Shown here one piece after another: positions 37,469 through 48,566 of a DNA stretch of 64,000 bases (position 1 is the first letter of the stretch; the number at the start of each line of letters is the position of its first letter). The DNA comes from Dipteronia dyeriana (taxonomy: Eukaryota; Streptophyta; Magnoliopsida; Sapindales; Sapindaceae), in the NCBI GenBank assembly GCA_032871835.1, contig CM065301.1, positions 33,426,405 to 33,490,404 of the forward strand, read 5' to 3'. Below the pieces are notes generated by a model. That model did no database searches. It was given only the letters and a program-made list of their open reading frames with translations, and had not been told where the DNA came from. A program made the position numbers and the translations under genes.

Positions 37469-38277
37469 TAGAGGTGGGCACCAACCCGCCAATCCAACCC
37501 AACTCGACCAACCCGATATAAATAATAAAAAATAAATTAAATAATTTTATTTACTATTAGATTTATTATGAAATCTTTTTTTTTTAATAATTAAAAAGTT
37601 TATTCATGCACCATTTATAATATTTTAAATGACAAATATAAATACATAATTTTAAATATTGTATATCGTAATATATAATACATTTATTATAAATATGCGA
37701 TTATATTAATATATTATCTTCATCTTTTGTATTAAATGGCACATCATTGATTATACTTTAAAATGTTATTTTTTTTCCTTATGATTTGATTAAGAATTTA
37801 GTAGAAAAAGTCTAATAATTGTATATAAACTCAAACTATTATGTTGGTTAAAATAAATAATAGGTTATCCAACCACATGATATTTGACGAAGTGATTATA
37901 ATTGTAAAATAGATGGGAGACTTAAATGGAGACTTTCCAAGTTAGATAAATTTCTATATTTTAATTTTTTAATTATGTAAAAGATATTTAAACAATTTAT
38001 ATTATATGTTATGATTTGATTTTGATACTTTTAAGTAATCTAAACTCAACGTGATATGATATTATGGTGAAAAATTATTTTAAATTTGAATTTTGATATA
38101 ATAAAATTTGAAATTAAATATATTTTTTCTATTGAGCTTAAAAAGCCCAACCCGATCAACCCAACCTAACCCGATAAATATTGGGTTGGGTTGGGTTGGG
38201 TTAAAATTTACATTGGATTGGATTGGATTGACAAATTTTCAACCCAACCCAATCCAACCCGAAAATGTTCACCCCTA
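37469..38277. mobile_element. hAT-type MITE, 809 bp
   Basis: Ends are TAGAGGTGGGCA and TGTTCACCCCTA, imperfect inverted repeats. The 8-bp target-site duplication ATTAAAGT is exact at 37461-37468 and 38278-38285. Subterminal CAACCCGACC / GGGTTGGGTTGG words fit hAT. The interior is AT-rich with no transposase. Confidence 0.92.
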
Positions 38278-38285
38278 ATTAAAGT

Positions 38286-38938
38286 AAAGAACATACTGAT
38301 AAAAGCAAGAGATAATGTGTATTTTATGGAAGAGAGAGAGCGTAAATGGAGGAGAGAAAAGAAAGAGAGAGAAGATAATGATAAAAAAAAAGATCAAACT
38401 ATAAAAGCAAGAAAAATAATAAAAATTTGAAATATATAGATAATTTAGTTTATTCATGCAGTGGATTGTTTTTCCACTAATTCTTCGTAAATTTAATAAA
38501 ACCTCTATTTTATTTTTTTTGGTTAAAAGTGGCTATTTCCTCTGTGATTGGTATATCCACATAATTCATGAATTTTAAGAAAGGCATGGCAATAGTCAAT
38601 ACCATCACTATATGAATTTAAGTTCAAAATCATTATTATTATTATTTAATTTCAAAATGCCAAAATATTAAAGGATAGGGATCTGTTAAGATATCAAATG
38701 TTATATGCGTGTTCAAATATATATTACTATAATCGGAAAATGATAGTATGCTATTTCAGGGGTACACATGTATTTTTTTCTCTCATGAGCACACACTTTG
38801 AACATACTAATATATAACACCATATTTTTTCCACGTGTATATATTAAAAAATGCTTGTTTATAAGAGAAAAGTTATAACTATACAAGGTGATTTAGATTT
38901 ATTAGATTTCAATTCAATTACTCAAATAAACAAGAAAT
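38286..38938. other. AT-rich intergenic DNA
   Basis: GAGAG/GAAAG-rich strip (38320-38380), then AT-rich DNA. No gene is seen. The strip resembles the one left of the MITE, as expected if the MITE split one sequence. Confidence 0.45.
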
Positions 38939-38941
38939 TTA

Positions 38942-39684
38942 GGTTTCGTTTGATTTTTCGTCTGAAGACTGAATAGTACTGAATGTTACTGAATGCTATT
39001 GAAGACTGAATAATGATTGAAGACTGGAAACTGAAAAACATGTTTGATTTTTTTCATTGAAAACTGAATATAAATGATAAGCTGTTTGTTTTTTTAAGTT
39101 ATAAATACCTGAAAATTAATACTTTCACATCTATACCCTTTTAACTATTTGTTATATATGAATGTTTTAATATATTAAGGATAACTATAATAAATAATTT
39201 AATAATTATAAAACAAAATTATTTAGTTATTAATAACATTTTAAATTTATTTTATAAATATTATTTAGATGTAATCGAACTCTAAAATAAAATTAATAAA
39301 ACTAATTATCAAATTATAAGGGAAAAAAAAAGAATGACTCCTTACTGAAAACCAGAATATGGTAGGAAAACCAGTCTCTGATTGTTTGAGTTTTGAAGCA
39401 ATTAGATTTTGTGATACTGTAGTTGTTTATGGTGAAAAGGAAAAAAATAATATTATTATGAATAGTAGTTTGACAGGAAACAAAATTAGAAATCAGTTAG
39501 ATTGGTGAGGATAGTTTTAGAAGTAAAAAATTGTATTAAATTATATTTGTGTTAAGTGAAAAGTGAAACTAAACAAGTGGTTTAAAGGGTTTTTTAAGTA
39601 GTTTTATTACTTAAAAAAACAAACAAAATAACTTAATGAAACATTAAGTGCCATTAAGTATTAAACGGAAAAATCAAACAGAAT
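38942..39684. mobile_element. Tourist-like (PIF/Harbinger) MITE, 743 bp
   Basis: Left end GGTTTCGTTTGATTTTTC; right end, read inward, ATTCTGTTTGATTTTTC. The TSD is TTA at 38939-38941 and 39685-39687. No coding capacity. It lies just upstream of the SF1-like gene's putative first exon. Confidence 0.68.
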
Positions 39685-41318
39685 TTAACTCCTTATACAG
39701 TATCTCTGAAGTTTTTCTAACGATGGATCTTTAAATCTTAAAGGCCCATAAATGGCCCAAGTAAAATGGGACCGAAACCCGCCCATTTCGAACCATGCCC
39801 ATACCTGATATCTGTACCACCACCATCATCACATTTTCTTTGCTTTTTGTTTTTGGTATCAAAAATTAGAAACTCTCTCTCTGTGGTGGCACTCCTCAAT
39901 CTGAAAAGCCTGTATGTCCTCTCCATATCTCTCTATCTTTTCTTTACACGATCACTTTTACTTTTTATATATATATTTTTTTTGGTGTATTTAGTTTGGA
40001 CATTAAATGGGTTTGATAAGAAAATATTCATTTGTTGTGTTGACCCTTTTTTGCTTGTCTTTGATATATATATTTCCTGTTCAGTTGTGAGATGGGGACT
40101 GGGAAATCACTAGGATCTGGTTTTTTTTTTTAGTCTCAATAAGGGGTTTAAGACTTTTAGATGTTTACACACCTAAATTCTTAGGTGCAAAACCCGGGAT
40201 GTAAATTATGTCCAGTTCACTGATTGTAGTGCTATAAAACTGAATGTTACATTCGACAATCCATGAATCCGTACGTCTGGGGTTTGCACCAGAGAAGCTT
40301 CCTATATGTATATAGGAAGCTTCTAATGTGGGATCTAGTTCCCACCGGTGGGAATCAGACAATCAGTGTAATTTTTTTAAAGTTTGCAATAAAAACTTTA
40401 GGATTTCTAGATTTGTATCGCTACTAATTACTAAAAGACAATGTGCAGAACGTCTGCACTAGAGAATTTTTCACTTGTGTATTTATAGTGTGAAATAAAG
40501 TGTTAATGTCTCACTTTGACTTCTCTCACCACTCAAAAGAATGATTTGAGGGTACGTTTGCAAATCAGGGGAATCCTAACGAGGGAAAGAGAATTTAATT
40601 CCTGATTTGTGATTACATTGTTTATTAAAAACTGTTGGGAATCAAATTATGTTGACCCCTCGCACAAATTAGGAATTAAGTTCCATTGGAAAGAGAACTT
40701 TATTTCCCATCCTACCCAAGAAATTAAGTTCCCTTTCTAATGGAACTCGATTCTCTTTGATTTTTCATTCCTCATTAGTAAATGCTCAATAAATGTCTTG
40801 ACTTTAGGAAGTTTCACAAGGGTTTAGTTTTTCCTGAGTATGTGGATTCAGTGTGGAGTTGTGGATTGGTGTCTTTGGAAGTGCTTTGGAACTTCCTTTT
40901 GTGTTCGTCGGAAAGACACATAAGGTTTTTTGGGTTAGATGCTTCTATGGGATGTGTTATTTCGTGGGCAACATTTCTGGATGCTCCTTAAGTATTAGTA
41001 TTCTAAAGATGAGATGTTTGCTGATAGGTAGGATAGATTTCGTGTTATTGTGAAGGGTGCCTGCATGTTGTTAAAAGTTCACATTGTGAAACTAGAAGTT
41101 ATATGTGATCATGCTAACATTTTAGTCTGCAGAACTTGCTCTGCAGTGAACTGTGTTCATTGCTATGTTAGTTTTCATTTTATTTTGATCAGTAAATATT
41201 ATAAATTTTTATTTTAGTGACAGTCTGAGGAATATTTATTAAACCTAACTGATTTTGTGGATATGTGTGATCTATGTTGGCAGACAGTACGAGGTACGAG
41301 GGGTGTTTGGAGAACATT
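39685..41318 (+). promoter_or_regulatory. Upstream region, probable non-coding exon 1 and intron 1 of the SF1-like gene
   Basis: A CT-rich leader at about 39870-39908, followed by CCT/GTATGTCC, looks like a short non-coding exon with a 5' splice site. The next exon starts after TTGGCAG at 41284. The putative intron holds a possible small MITE at about 40553-40780 (GGGTACGTTTGC... with a weak inverted counterpart). The transcription start is not defined by sequence alone. Confidence 0.4.
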
Positions 41319-43141
41319 ATGAGCACAAAGGTTGATGAGAAATTTGCTGTTGATACACATATTGCTAACATGTCTGCTACAACTACACAATCGACAGTAT
41401 CACCTGGTGGTTCGAAGTCCTCTAAGTTTGCAGCAACGTCTGGGTTTGTCATACCGAAAAACAAATTGTCGGGTTCACTGGTTCCTGTTTTCCGAGGAGA
41501 GAAAAAGTCAGGAAGCAATAATACGACCACTGAAGTAAATACGAACAAGGTTCTTAGGAAAACTAAATGGGGCCCTGATCTGACACAGGATGCTTCTGTC
41601 AGGAGGGGAAGAGCGTTAGCTTATCAGGTATGTTGGGGATTCCATTCAAGTGAGATACAGTGGTCATCTTTCTACTCACTGTCTCTCAGTTCCTTAATAC
41701 AACGTTTAATTAAAATTATATATCTTTGTGCATGTCAACCCTCTCCTCTGAACACAGTCGTTAGAATCTCAAATTTGTAGGACTTTTCCCGACTTAGATT
41801 CATATATATATATATCTTTGATAGGACACTTAGACTTAAATATATTAAAGTATTAAACATATAGTGGGTTGGAGGCATTAAGACCCCCGGTTTGTGGGAG
41901 GAATTTGTATATTGCTCAGATGGTGGCAATTAGAGATTTCTCTTTTTGCATTGGGACCTTGGGTGCTAAAATGTCAGTGTCTTCCATGTGAACGGCTCAC
42001 ATGGAGGCTTCCCATTCCAGGTGCCACTAAGTGATATTACTGCCTTGAGCAGACTCGGGTGGATCAAATTATGCTACTGCTGAAATCGGGAATTCTGGAG
42101 ATTGAAGATGATGAAGAGTCACAGTTAGCTGCCCAGGAAGCTGATCACAAGTCTTTTAATCCTCAGCTTGAAAGCAAGGTAGAATTACAATTCAGATTGC
42201 ATTCCATATTGATTACTTCATTTATTGAGTTATCTCTGTTTTCCTTTAAAACATATTTGAGTTTCTGAGTACTGACAATAACTATCTGTGAATGTAGAAG
42301 TTAGAACTTTTGGAACTTGAGAAGCGGGAAGCTATTGGTACATTTGATGGCCATGCCGAGATTATATCTTCCCTTTTTTTCCCCTTCCCATTTCATGTAT
42401 GGACTAATTATGTTTTTCTTGCATTTCCAGGTGAGATACTAAAGTTGAATCCGAGTTACAAGACTCCACCAGAATATAAACCTTTGCTGAAAGAGGCCAT
42501 AGTTCCCATCCCTGTAAGTCTGATGCTGGCATTCCATTATGCTTTTCTTTGCATTTCATCTTTTCTTTACATTTTGATTTTTCCACTAAAAGAAACATTA
42601 TATTCATTTGGTTTATCAGATAAACAGAACCACAATCTACTATACTTCCAAAAAGTTCCCTGAGAATGAAGTATAGAGTACCTTTTTTCCTGAAATTATA
42701 GTATTCAAAGAAAGTTCAAATTGGAGATTTAGGTTAGGAGGATTCATTAGTCAACCTATAGTGGTAGAAGTTACTCGTGGTGTGTGTTTGTATGCATGCT
42801 CTGATGATATAATAGTAGGTCCTGATGCAACCATGTGGGTTATTTGCCTTAGCAGGTTAGACAATATCAAGGATATAATTTTCTTGGTCTCATATTTGGA
42901 CCTGCAAGTGACACTCAGAAGCGATTAGAAAAGGTAAATAGTTTGGTTCACATCACTACATGCTCGTTATATCAATTGTTAAATGATATCTTCTTCTGTG
43001 TAATATTTAATTCTTTTGCAAATCAGGAAACTGGAACCATAATACATTTCAAAGGCAGCAAGGCAGATACAGGAGAGAAGGTAATTCATCAACTTGATTT
43101 GACGATATCACTAAGATAATTCAACATCCACTTTACTATTT

Positions 43142-43223
<82 letters not shown>

Positions 43224-45289
43224 TGCTCTTAATGTAATTTTTTTTTGTCTTACTTCAAATGGTTCTTTATGAAACATTTGCTTCTACATTCAATAGAATG
43301 TTCAAATGGAGCTACACTGACTCTCTCTCTCTCTCTCTCCCTCTTTTCAACTTGTTAGGTTGAAATATCTCCATCTGATGGGAATGTCTACAGTGCGTAT
43401 GAGGAGTTATACATTCATATATCAGCTGACACATACGAGAAAGTTGATACCGCAGCTGACTTAATTGAATTGCTAGTCACTTCAGTATCAGTGAGTTCAT
43501 TACTTAGATAAAGAAAGCTGTTTACTTGTGGTTTCTCAATTAGATGTCAAGCTTCATTATGGTTTCCATTTCGTTATCTTGTATATGCTGTGGTTGGTAG
43601 TAGTAGAGTTGCTCTTGTTTTTATGATATATTATTACCTTTTATGTAGGGAAATTTAGCTACCCTTTCCACATCTACATCGGTTTCTGGAGAAAATGTCA
43701 ATGTTTTTAGTCAAAGCCAGGATGAAGTTACCCCATTAATGGTATCTAGTACTGGTTTAAACCTGGGAGCACCACAACCGATTGTTGGATTTATGCAAAC
43801 TCCTCCACAAGGTCAGTTTCCATACCAAAGTCCATGGTTCCCATCAGGCCCACTTCAAACTCCAATGCGTCCTCTGAGTTCTTTGGCACCAATTCTCACC
43901 AATCCTGTATCTGTACAGTTGTCATCTCAGAATCCTTCAAACATTCCTTCTTTATTTGGGCCTCGACCACCTACAGCAGCTGGATTCATTCCAACTATTC
44001 AAAACCCAAATATTGTTCCCTATAGTTCACACATGCCAATGCAAGTTCATCAACATCCATATATGCCACAAATCCATCCCTCAAGTCATACTGGCCCACC
44101 AAGAAATTTCCCCATGCCAGCTCCACAGCCTTCACCAGGTCAACCTAACATTTCTGTGCAGTTTCCATTTACTGGTAGCCAACTCCAACCAGCAGGGCCA
44201 CTTCTTATTGGAAGACCCAGACCACTACCTGACCGGCCATTGACCCTTGCTGGGAACTCTGCTGGTTGGTCAGGACCTCCTGTGAGTGCGCAAGCAACTT
44301 TTGGTTTCAGTAATATGGGGCAGTCAGCACCAACAATGGTTCCTCCTCAGGGGCAGCGACCTGTACTTCCACAACCAGGTGCTGTATCCGCTGCACCTCC
44401 AAATGTATCATCATCTGCCGCAGGCCCAATTTATGCCTCTGGTCCTTCCCAAGTGCGGCCTTCCTTTGTATTTCATGCTTCATTACGCCCAATGCAAGTT
44501 CCTGCTTCTGGACCTACACTAGTGCCAATGGCAGCTTCATCGTTGTCATCAATTTCTAATTCTAGAAGTACACTCAACTTTTCTACAATAAATCCACACA
44601 CTGCAACAGCTCCAAGACCTCAACACCCAAGTTCTGTTGATTTCACTTTTCAACCTCACCGGCCACAAAATCCAGTCTCTGTAACAGTTTCGAGGCCCAG
44701 CAGTCAGCCTGCAACTCTGAATACTCCACCCACTAGACCAATGGCACAGCCGCCAGCACCTCAAGCACCATCTTTCCGGTTGGCTGGTTCCAATGCAGCT
44801 CCTCAACCTGTCATGCAAGGTTTTCATAGAACACAGGCTGGCAACCAGATGGGTCAATCTCAGGCCAATATACCTTCTGCCCCATTTGCCGGAAACCCAA
44901 ATGCAAGGTTTGCAAATCTAAGTCTCATTAGTCACACAACTCCAGTTTCGCCAGTGGGACCAAGGAACTTCGGTCCAGGTCCCCAAGTGCCTAATCTGGC
45001 TGGTCCTTTCCCTCATAGGCCTGGAAATCCTTTGCAGCTTCGACAAAATTATCCACCTCCGCCAAATAGGCCTGAAACCCACATGGCTCTCAATCGACAG
45101 TTCAGTAACAAATCCTTTATGTTTGATAAGATGGCACCTGGTCCTCGAGGACTGCAGATATATGATCCATTCTCCCCTACGTCTGTGCCTATTCGACCTC
45201 AACAGCAGGGAGCTAATCCGACAAGTGCAGTAAAACAGGAAAATGATCCGGAGTATGAAGATTTGATGGCTTCAGTTGGAGTGAAATGA
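41319..45289 (+). CDS. SF1/branchpoint-bridging-like KH-domain protein
   Basis: Probable nuclear RNA-binding protein of the splicing factor 1/BBP-like family, which recognises pre-mRNA branch sites. Coding exons: 41319-41627, 42053-42178, 42298-42337, 42431-42513, 42856-42933, 43027-43080, 43359-43490 and 43649-45289, totalling 820 aa with all junctions in frame. Residues 80-145 carry KTKWGPDLTQDASVRRGRAL and TRVDQIMLLLKSG. A helix with LNPSYKTPPEYKPLL precedes the KH domain (about 187-270: QYQGYNFLGLIFGPASDTQK ... GSKADTGEK ... EELYIHISADTYEKVD). Residues 300-800 are Pro/Gln/Ser-rich and probably disordered. The KH loop reads GPAS instead of the GPRG of classical SF1, so RNA binding may differ. 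No CCHC knuckle or RRM is seen. The start ATG at 41319 was chosen because it opens the exon after a good acceptor; an upstream in-frame ATG lies in the intron. Confidence 0.92.
43144..43221. repeat. (CT)n(CA)n compound microsatellite in an intron
   Basis: About 16 CT units and then 23 CA units inside the intron between exons 43027-43080 and 43359-43490. A second (CT) run at 43317-43340 forms part of the polypyrimidine tract before the acceptor at 43358. Confidence 0.97.
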
Positions 45290-46135
45290 TTTGGTATTTG
45301 TCTTTAGCTACATGAATTTGATTAATAGAAGCCACATGAGAAAATTAGATATTTTATAGGATTCTAAAAATTACATTTGACATGTTGCTGAAATGTCAGG
45401 TTCTTATATTAGATATTATATTTGCTTGCATTTCATCATATATCGCTGATTCTGTCATTCACTCTTACCTTTTTCTATTTATTTACCACAATGAAATGAG
45501 AAACTGTTTTCCTCGTTTTTATTTTACGAATTTTGGATCTCGAGTCTTGGTGTGTAAAATCAATTGCTTATTGTAACTTGCTGATGCCTGCTTGTTTCTT
45601 CTGGTTCTGGTTGGTAGTGAGAATACAGTGATGCAATTTTGTTTGGACCATTATTTAAAACTAAATTCAACAGTCTCCTAGCTGTTGTCATCATTTAGTA
45701 GTTAAGACTTAAGATCAAGTTCAATATCAAATCCGAAATTATTTTCAACACTTGTTTATCTTTGACACCTAGTTGTGATGATTTGTGATTAACTACCAAT
45801 CACAGATCACGCACGAACACAAGCTCAGAGAATTATCTTCCATTTAAGCATTACACCAAATTTTCTTTTTCATTTAGCCAAATATTATGCCAACACGAAT
45901 CATGGTTATTTTATGTCCAATCTCGTAGTGTCCAAACAAATGACAATTAATTGAAGGGTTAAATTTGTTGATTTTATTGTTGTTTGTATTTGCACAATGT
46001 TAGAATTGGTTGAATGTTATTTATATAATAACACATCCCCTTCTAGTTCAAGTGGTTATGAACATCTCTTTCGTATTCGTGATATGGATGTTAGTTGACT
46101 TCTAACTCGGCTAATCGGTGTCAAAACATTATGAT
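45290..46135. other. 3' UTR of the SF1-like gene and intergenic DNA
   Basis: T-rich 3' UTR-like sequence to about 45650, then AT-rich DNA. A 64-codon ORF at 45382 has no domain. Nothing else is seen. Confidence 0.45.
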
Positions 46136-47415
46136 CCCGTTTGGTGCGTGGGATTGAATTGGATTATTTCATGGGATTGAATTGGATTATTTCATGAGAT
46201 TGAATTGGAATGAGAAAAGATTTGGATTAGATGTGATTGAATTGAACTGGACTAAATTAATATTATGATGTGCTTAGAGAAACATGAGATTTGACTAAAT
46301 TAATACTATATTTTATTTGGTGAAACATGAAATTAGATTAAATATAATAATATTTTAAATTTGATCATATTTTGAAATTGAATAATCAATTGTTGAAATA
46401 TTTTTTAAGAAAATAATTATTTTAATTTATATATTATTAAAATAACAATGTCCATAAATATTTTCAAAAATATCGACTTATATTATTTTTAAATAAATTT
46501 AAATGTTTTTCAATTTTATAATTTATATATTTAATAATAAATAAATAAAAACATAGGTGATATTAAGTTAGGTCCAACGAGTTTAGATTGTTTAATTTCA
46601 TTGGGAGGAATTATGATTTAAATAATCTCAGTTCATTGTAATCAGCTAATCAGATAAAAATTGAATAACAAACTATTACAATAATTTTTTGAATGAAATA
46701 ATTATTTAATTAATATATTATAAATTAAAATTATCTAAAAATTAAATAAAAATAATTTATTAGTAGAATAAAAAAATTTAGTTATGCCAGGTGAGACTAT
46801 ACAAACCACAAAAACGGTGGGTTTATATATAAGAACATCTCTGATATAAATATGCATTTAGAGAAAATTAAGTGTCACGTGAGATAGAAAGTTAAAAAGT
46901 TAGAAAATCTCTCTCAAATACAATTATCTAACTTTAATATGGAGATGATGTGACAAAGAAAAGGTTAGAGAATATGGAGTTGAGTTTCTAATTCTAGAAA
47001 CTCTTGTAGAAATGCTGATTAGGATTTTTAACTCTTTCCACCAATAATATTAAAGTTTATTTAATTGTAAAATTAAAAAGGAGAGATAGCGAAATAATTG
47101 TTTTATTATGATTGGTCATAAAATGGATACATATTTGACTTTAGATAATTGCATTAGAGATGTGAATTTGTATTTCTTTATTTTTTTTTTCAAAAGTGAG
47201 ACTATAATAAATATAAATATTGATGTGACATTATTTAGAAACTCAAATATACATATTTGTATTGGATATGCTCTAATTCACCACAATCTCATTGTGATTG
47301 TGGTAGGTTCAACTTGATTGGAGAATTCAATTCGGTTAGACCTTAAACCCTGGACAAGGGTAAGGAGGACTAAAAATAGTTCAATCCTCCCCTTATCAGG
47401 TGTATCAAACGCATC
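46136..47415. mobile_element. Possible MITE-like element
   Basis: Ends resemble each other when inverted: CGTTTGGTGCGTGGGATTGAA on the left, CGTTTGATACACC...GGAGGATTGAA read inward on the right. A 23-bp unit (GGGATTGAATTGGATTATTT) is repeated 2.5 times at the left end (46150-46210). No clear TSD was found and the interior is AT-rich, so this is tentative. Confidence 0.35.
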
Positions 47416-48566
47416 CTATTATTTTTCTATCCTAATGACCTAATCCAATCCCATACAACCATAGACAAATTGGGTTTCAAAACCCGATTCAACACATTTT
47501 TATTGGGTTAAAATTTTCTTCAACAAATTTATTGGGTTCCAAAATCCTCACAAAACAAAATACTAAAACTAGGGATTTGTTAGGGTGCTCCAGCTAAAAA
47601 GCTGAGAAAAATATGAATTTCCTTTTTGTAAATCCATTTCTTTTATTTTGCGCGCAATCGATGTGCGATGTGGGATTATGAGTGTGTTCGGACGATCTAC
47701 ATGGTCGGAAAAATTTATAATAATGTTTCAATTCCTTTTTGCTTATTTGACGTCAACCAAATGAGTAAACTAAAAGCAATGTTTAAAATTTTAATCAACA
47801 ATCAAACAATGTCCATGCTTTTGCTCAAACTCTTGTTCCCCTTCTCCCACAACTTCTTACGACTAAAAATGAATTGTGTTGATATTGACAGCATATGAGC
47901 TGAAATTACGATCACAAAATGGGTCTGTTCAGGTATTTTTTGTAAAATCATTTGCATTGATGAAAATCCACAAATGTCTTCATCCAAATCCATAGTAGGA
48001 TGATCTATATGCTGTAAGCTGTAGCCCAGTCTAATATCAGTCTTCCAAGTTCCAACTGATAATTTATCAACACAATGATTGGCATAGATGGATAGATGTT
48101 TAGTCCTGTTAATGCTCACACAATAAGGTTGATACTTGATTATGGAGCATGGTGCACAACCATCATGGCTCAAGTACAAAATTGTGATTTATGTTTCTTT
48201 TGTAAAATGCCTTTGTCATACCAGATCACTGAAATATTATCATACAAGGATCCTGTTATTATTCATGCACTGAAAGAATAGCAATCCCAAACCCCGAACC
48301 AAATAAAATCAGGCTGAGGTCAGCATATATCAGCTTTCTATAAACCTGGACATTGTATTTTGCTCCATACCGAATCTTCTGTTTTACCAAATCTATCAGG
48401 CAAACACCCTCAAACATACACAGCTCAGGGAAAGATGGCCAAGTAATGATCAAGTTAAAATTGTCCAAGTATGCGAACGAAAGCAGAGGTTTCCATTCAT
48501 GATTCTGATATGTACAAATGATATACCGGGTACATACAAAAGGTGAGCATAAGATTTTCAGATTAT
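47416..48566. other. Intergenic DNA between two convergent genes
   Basis: No coding region is recognised. The right part (about 48300-48566) is probably the 3' UTR of the minus-strand gene. ORFs of 60-125 codons overlap on both strands without a domain. Confidence 0.4.

Noticed and set aside
43834..45202. Several ORFs overlapping the last exon of the SF1-like gene on both strands
   Set aside because: They are out-of-frame or antisense shadows of a long Pro/Gln-rich exon whose own frame is open for over 540 codons and joins upstream exons in phase.
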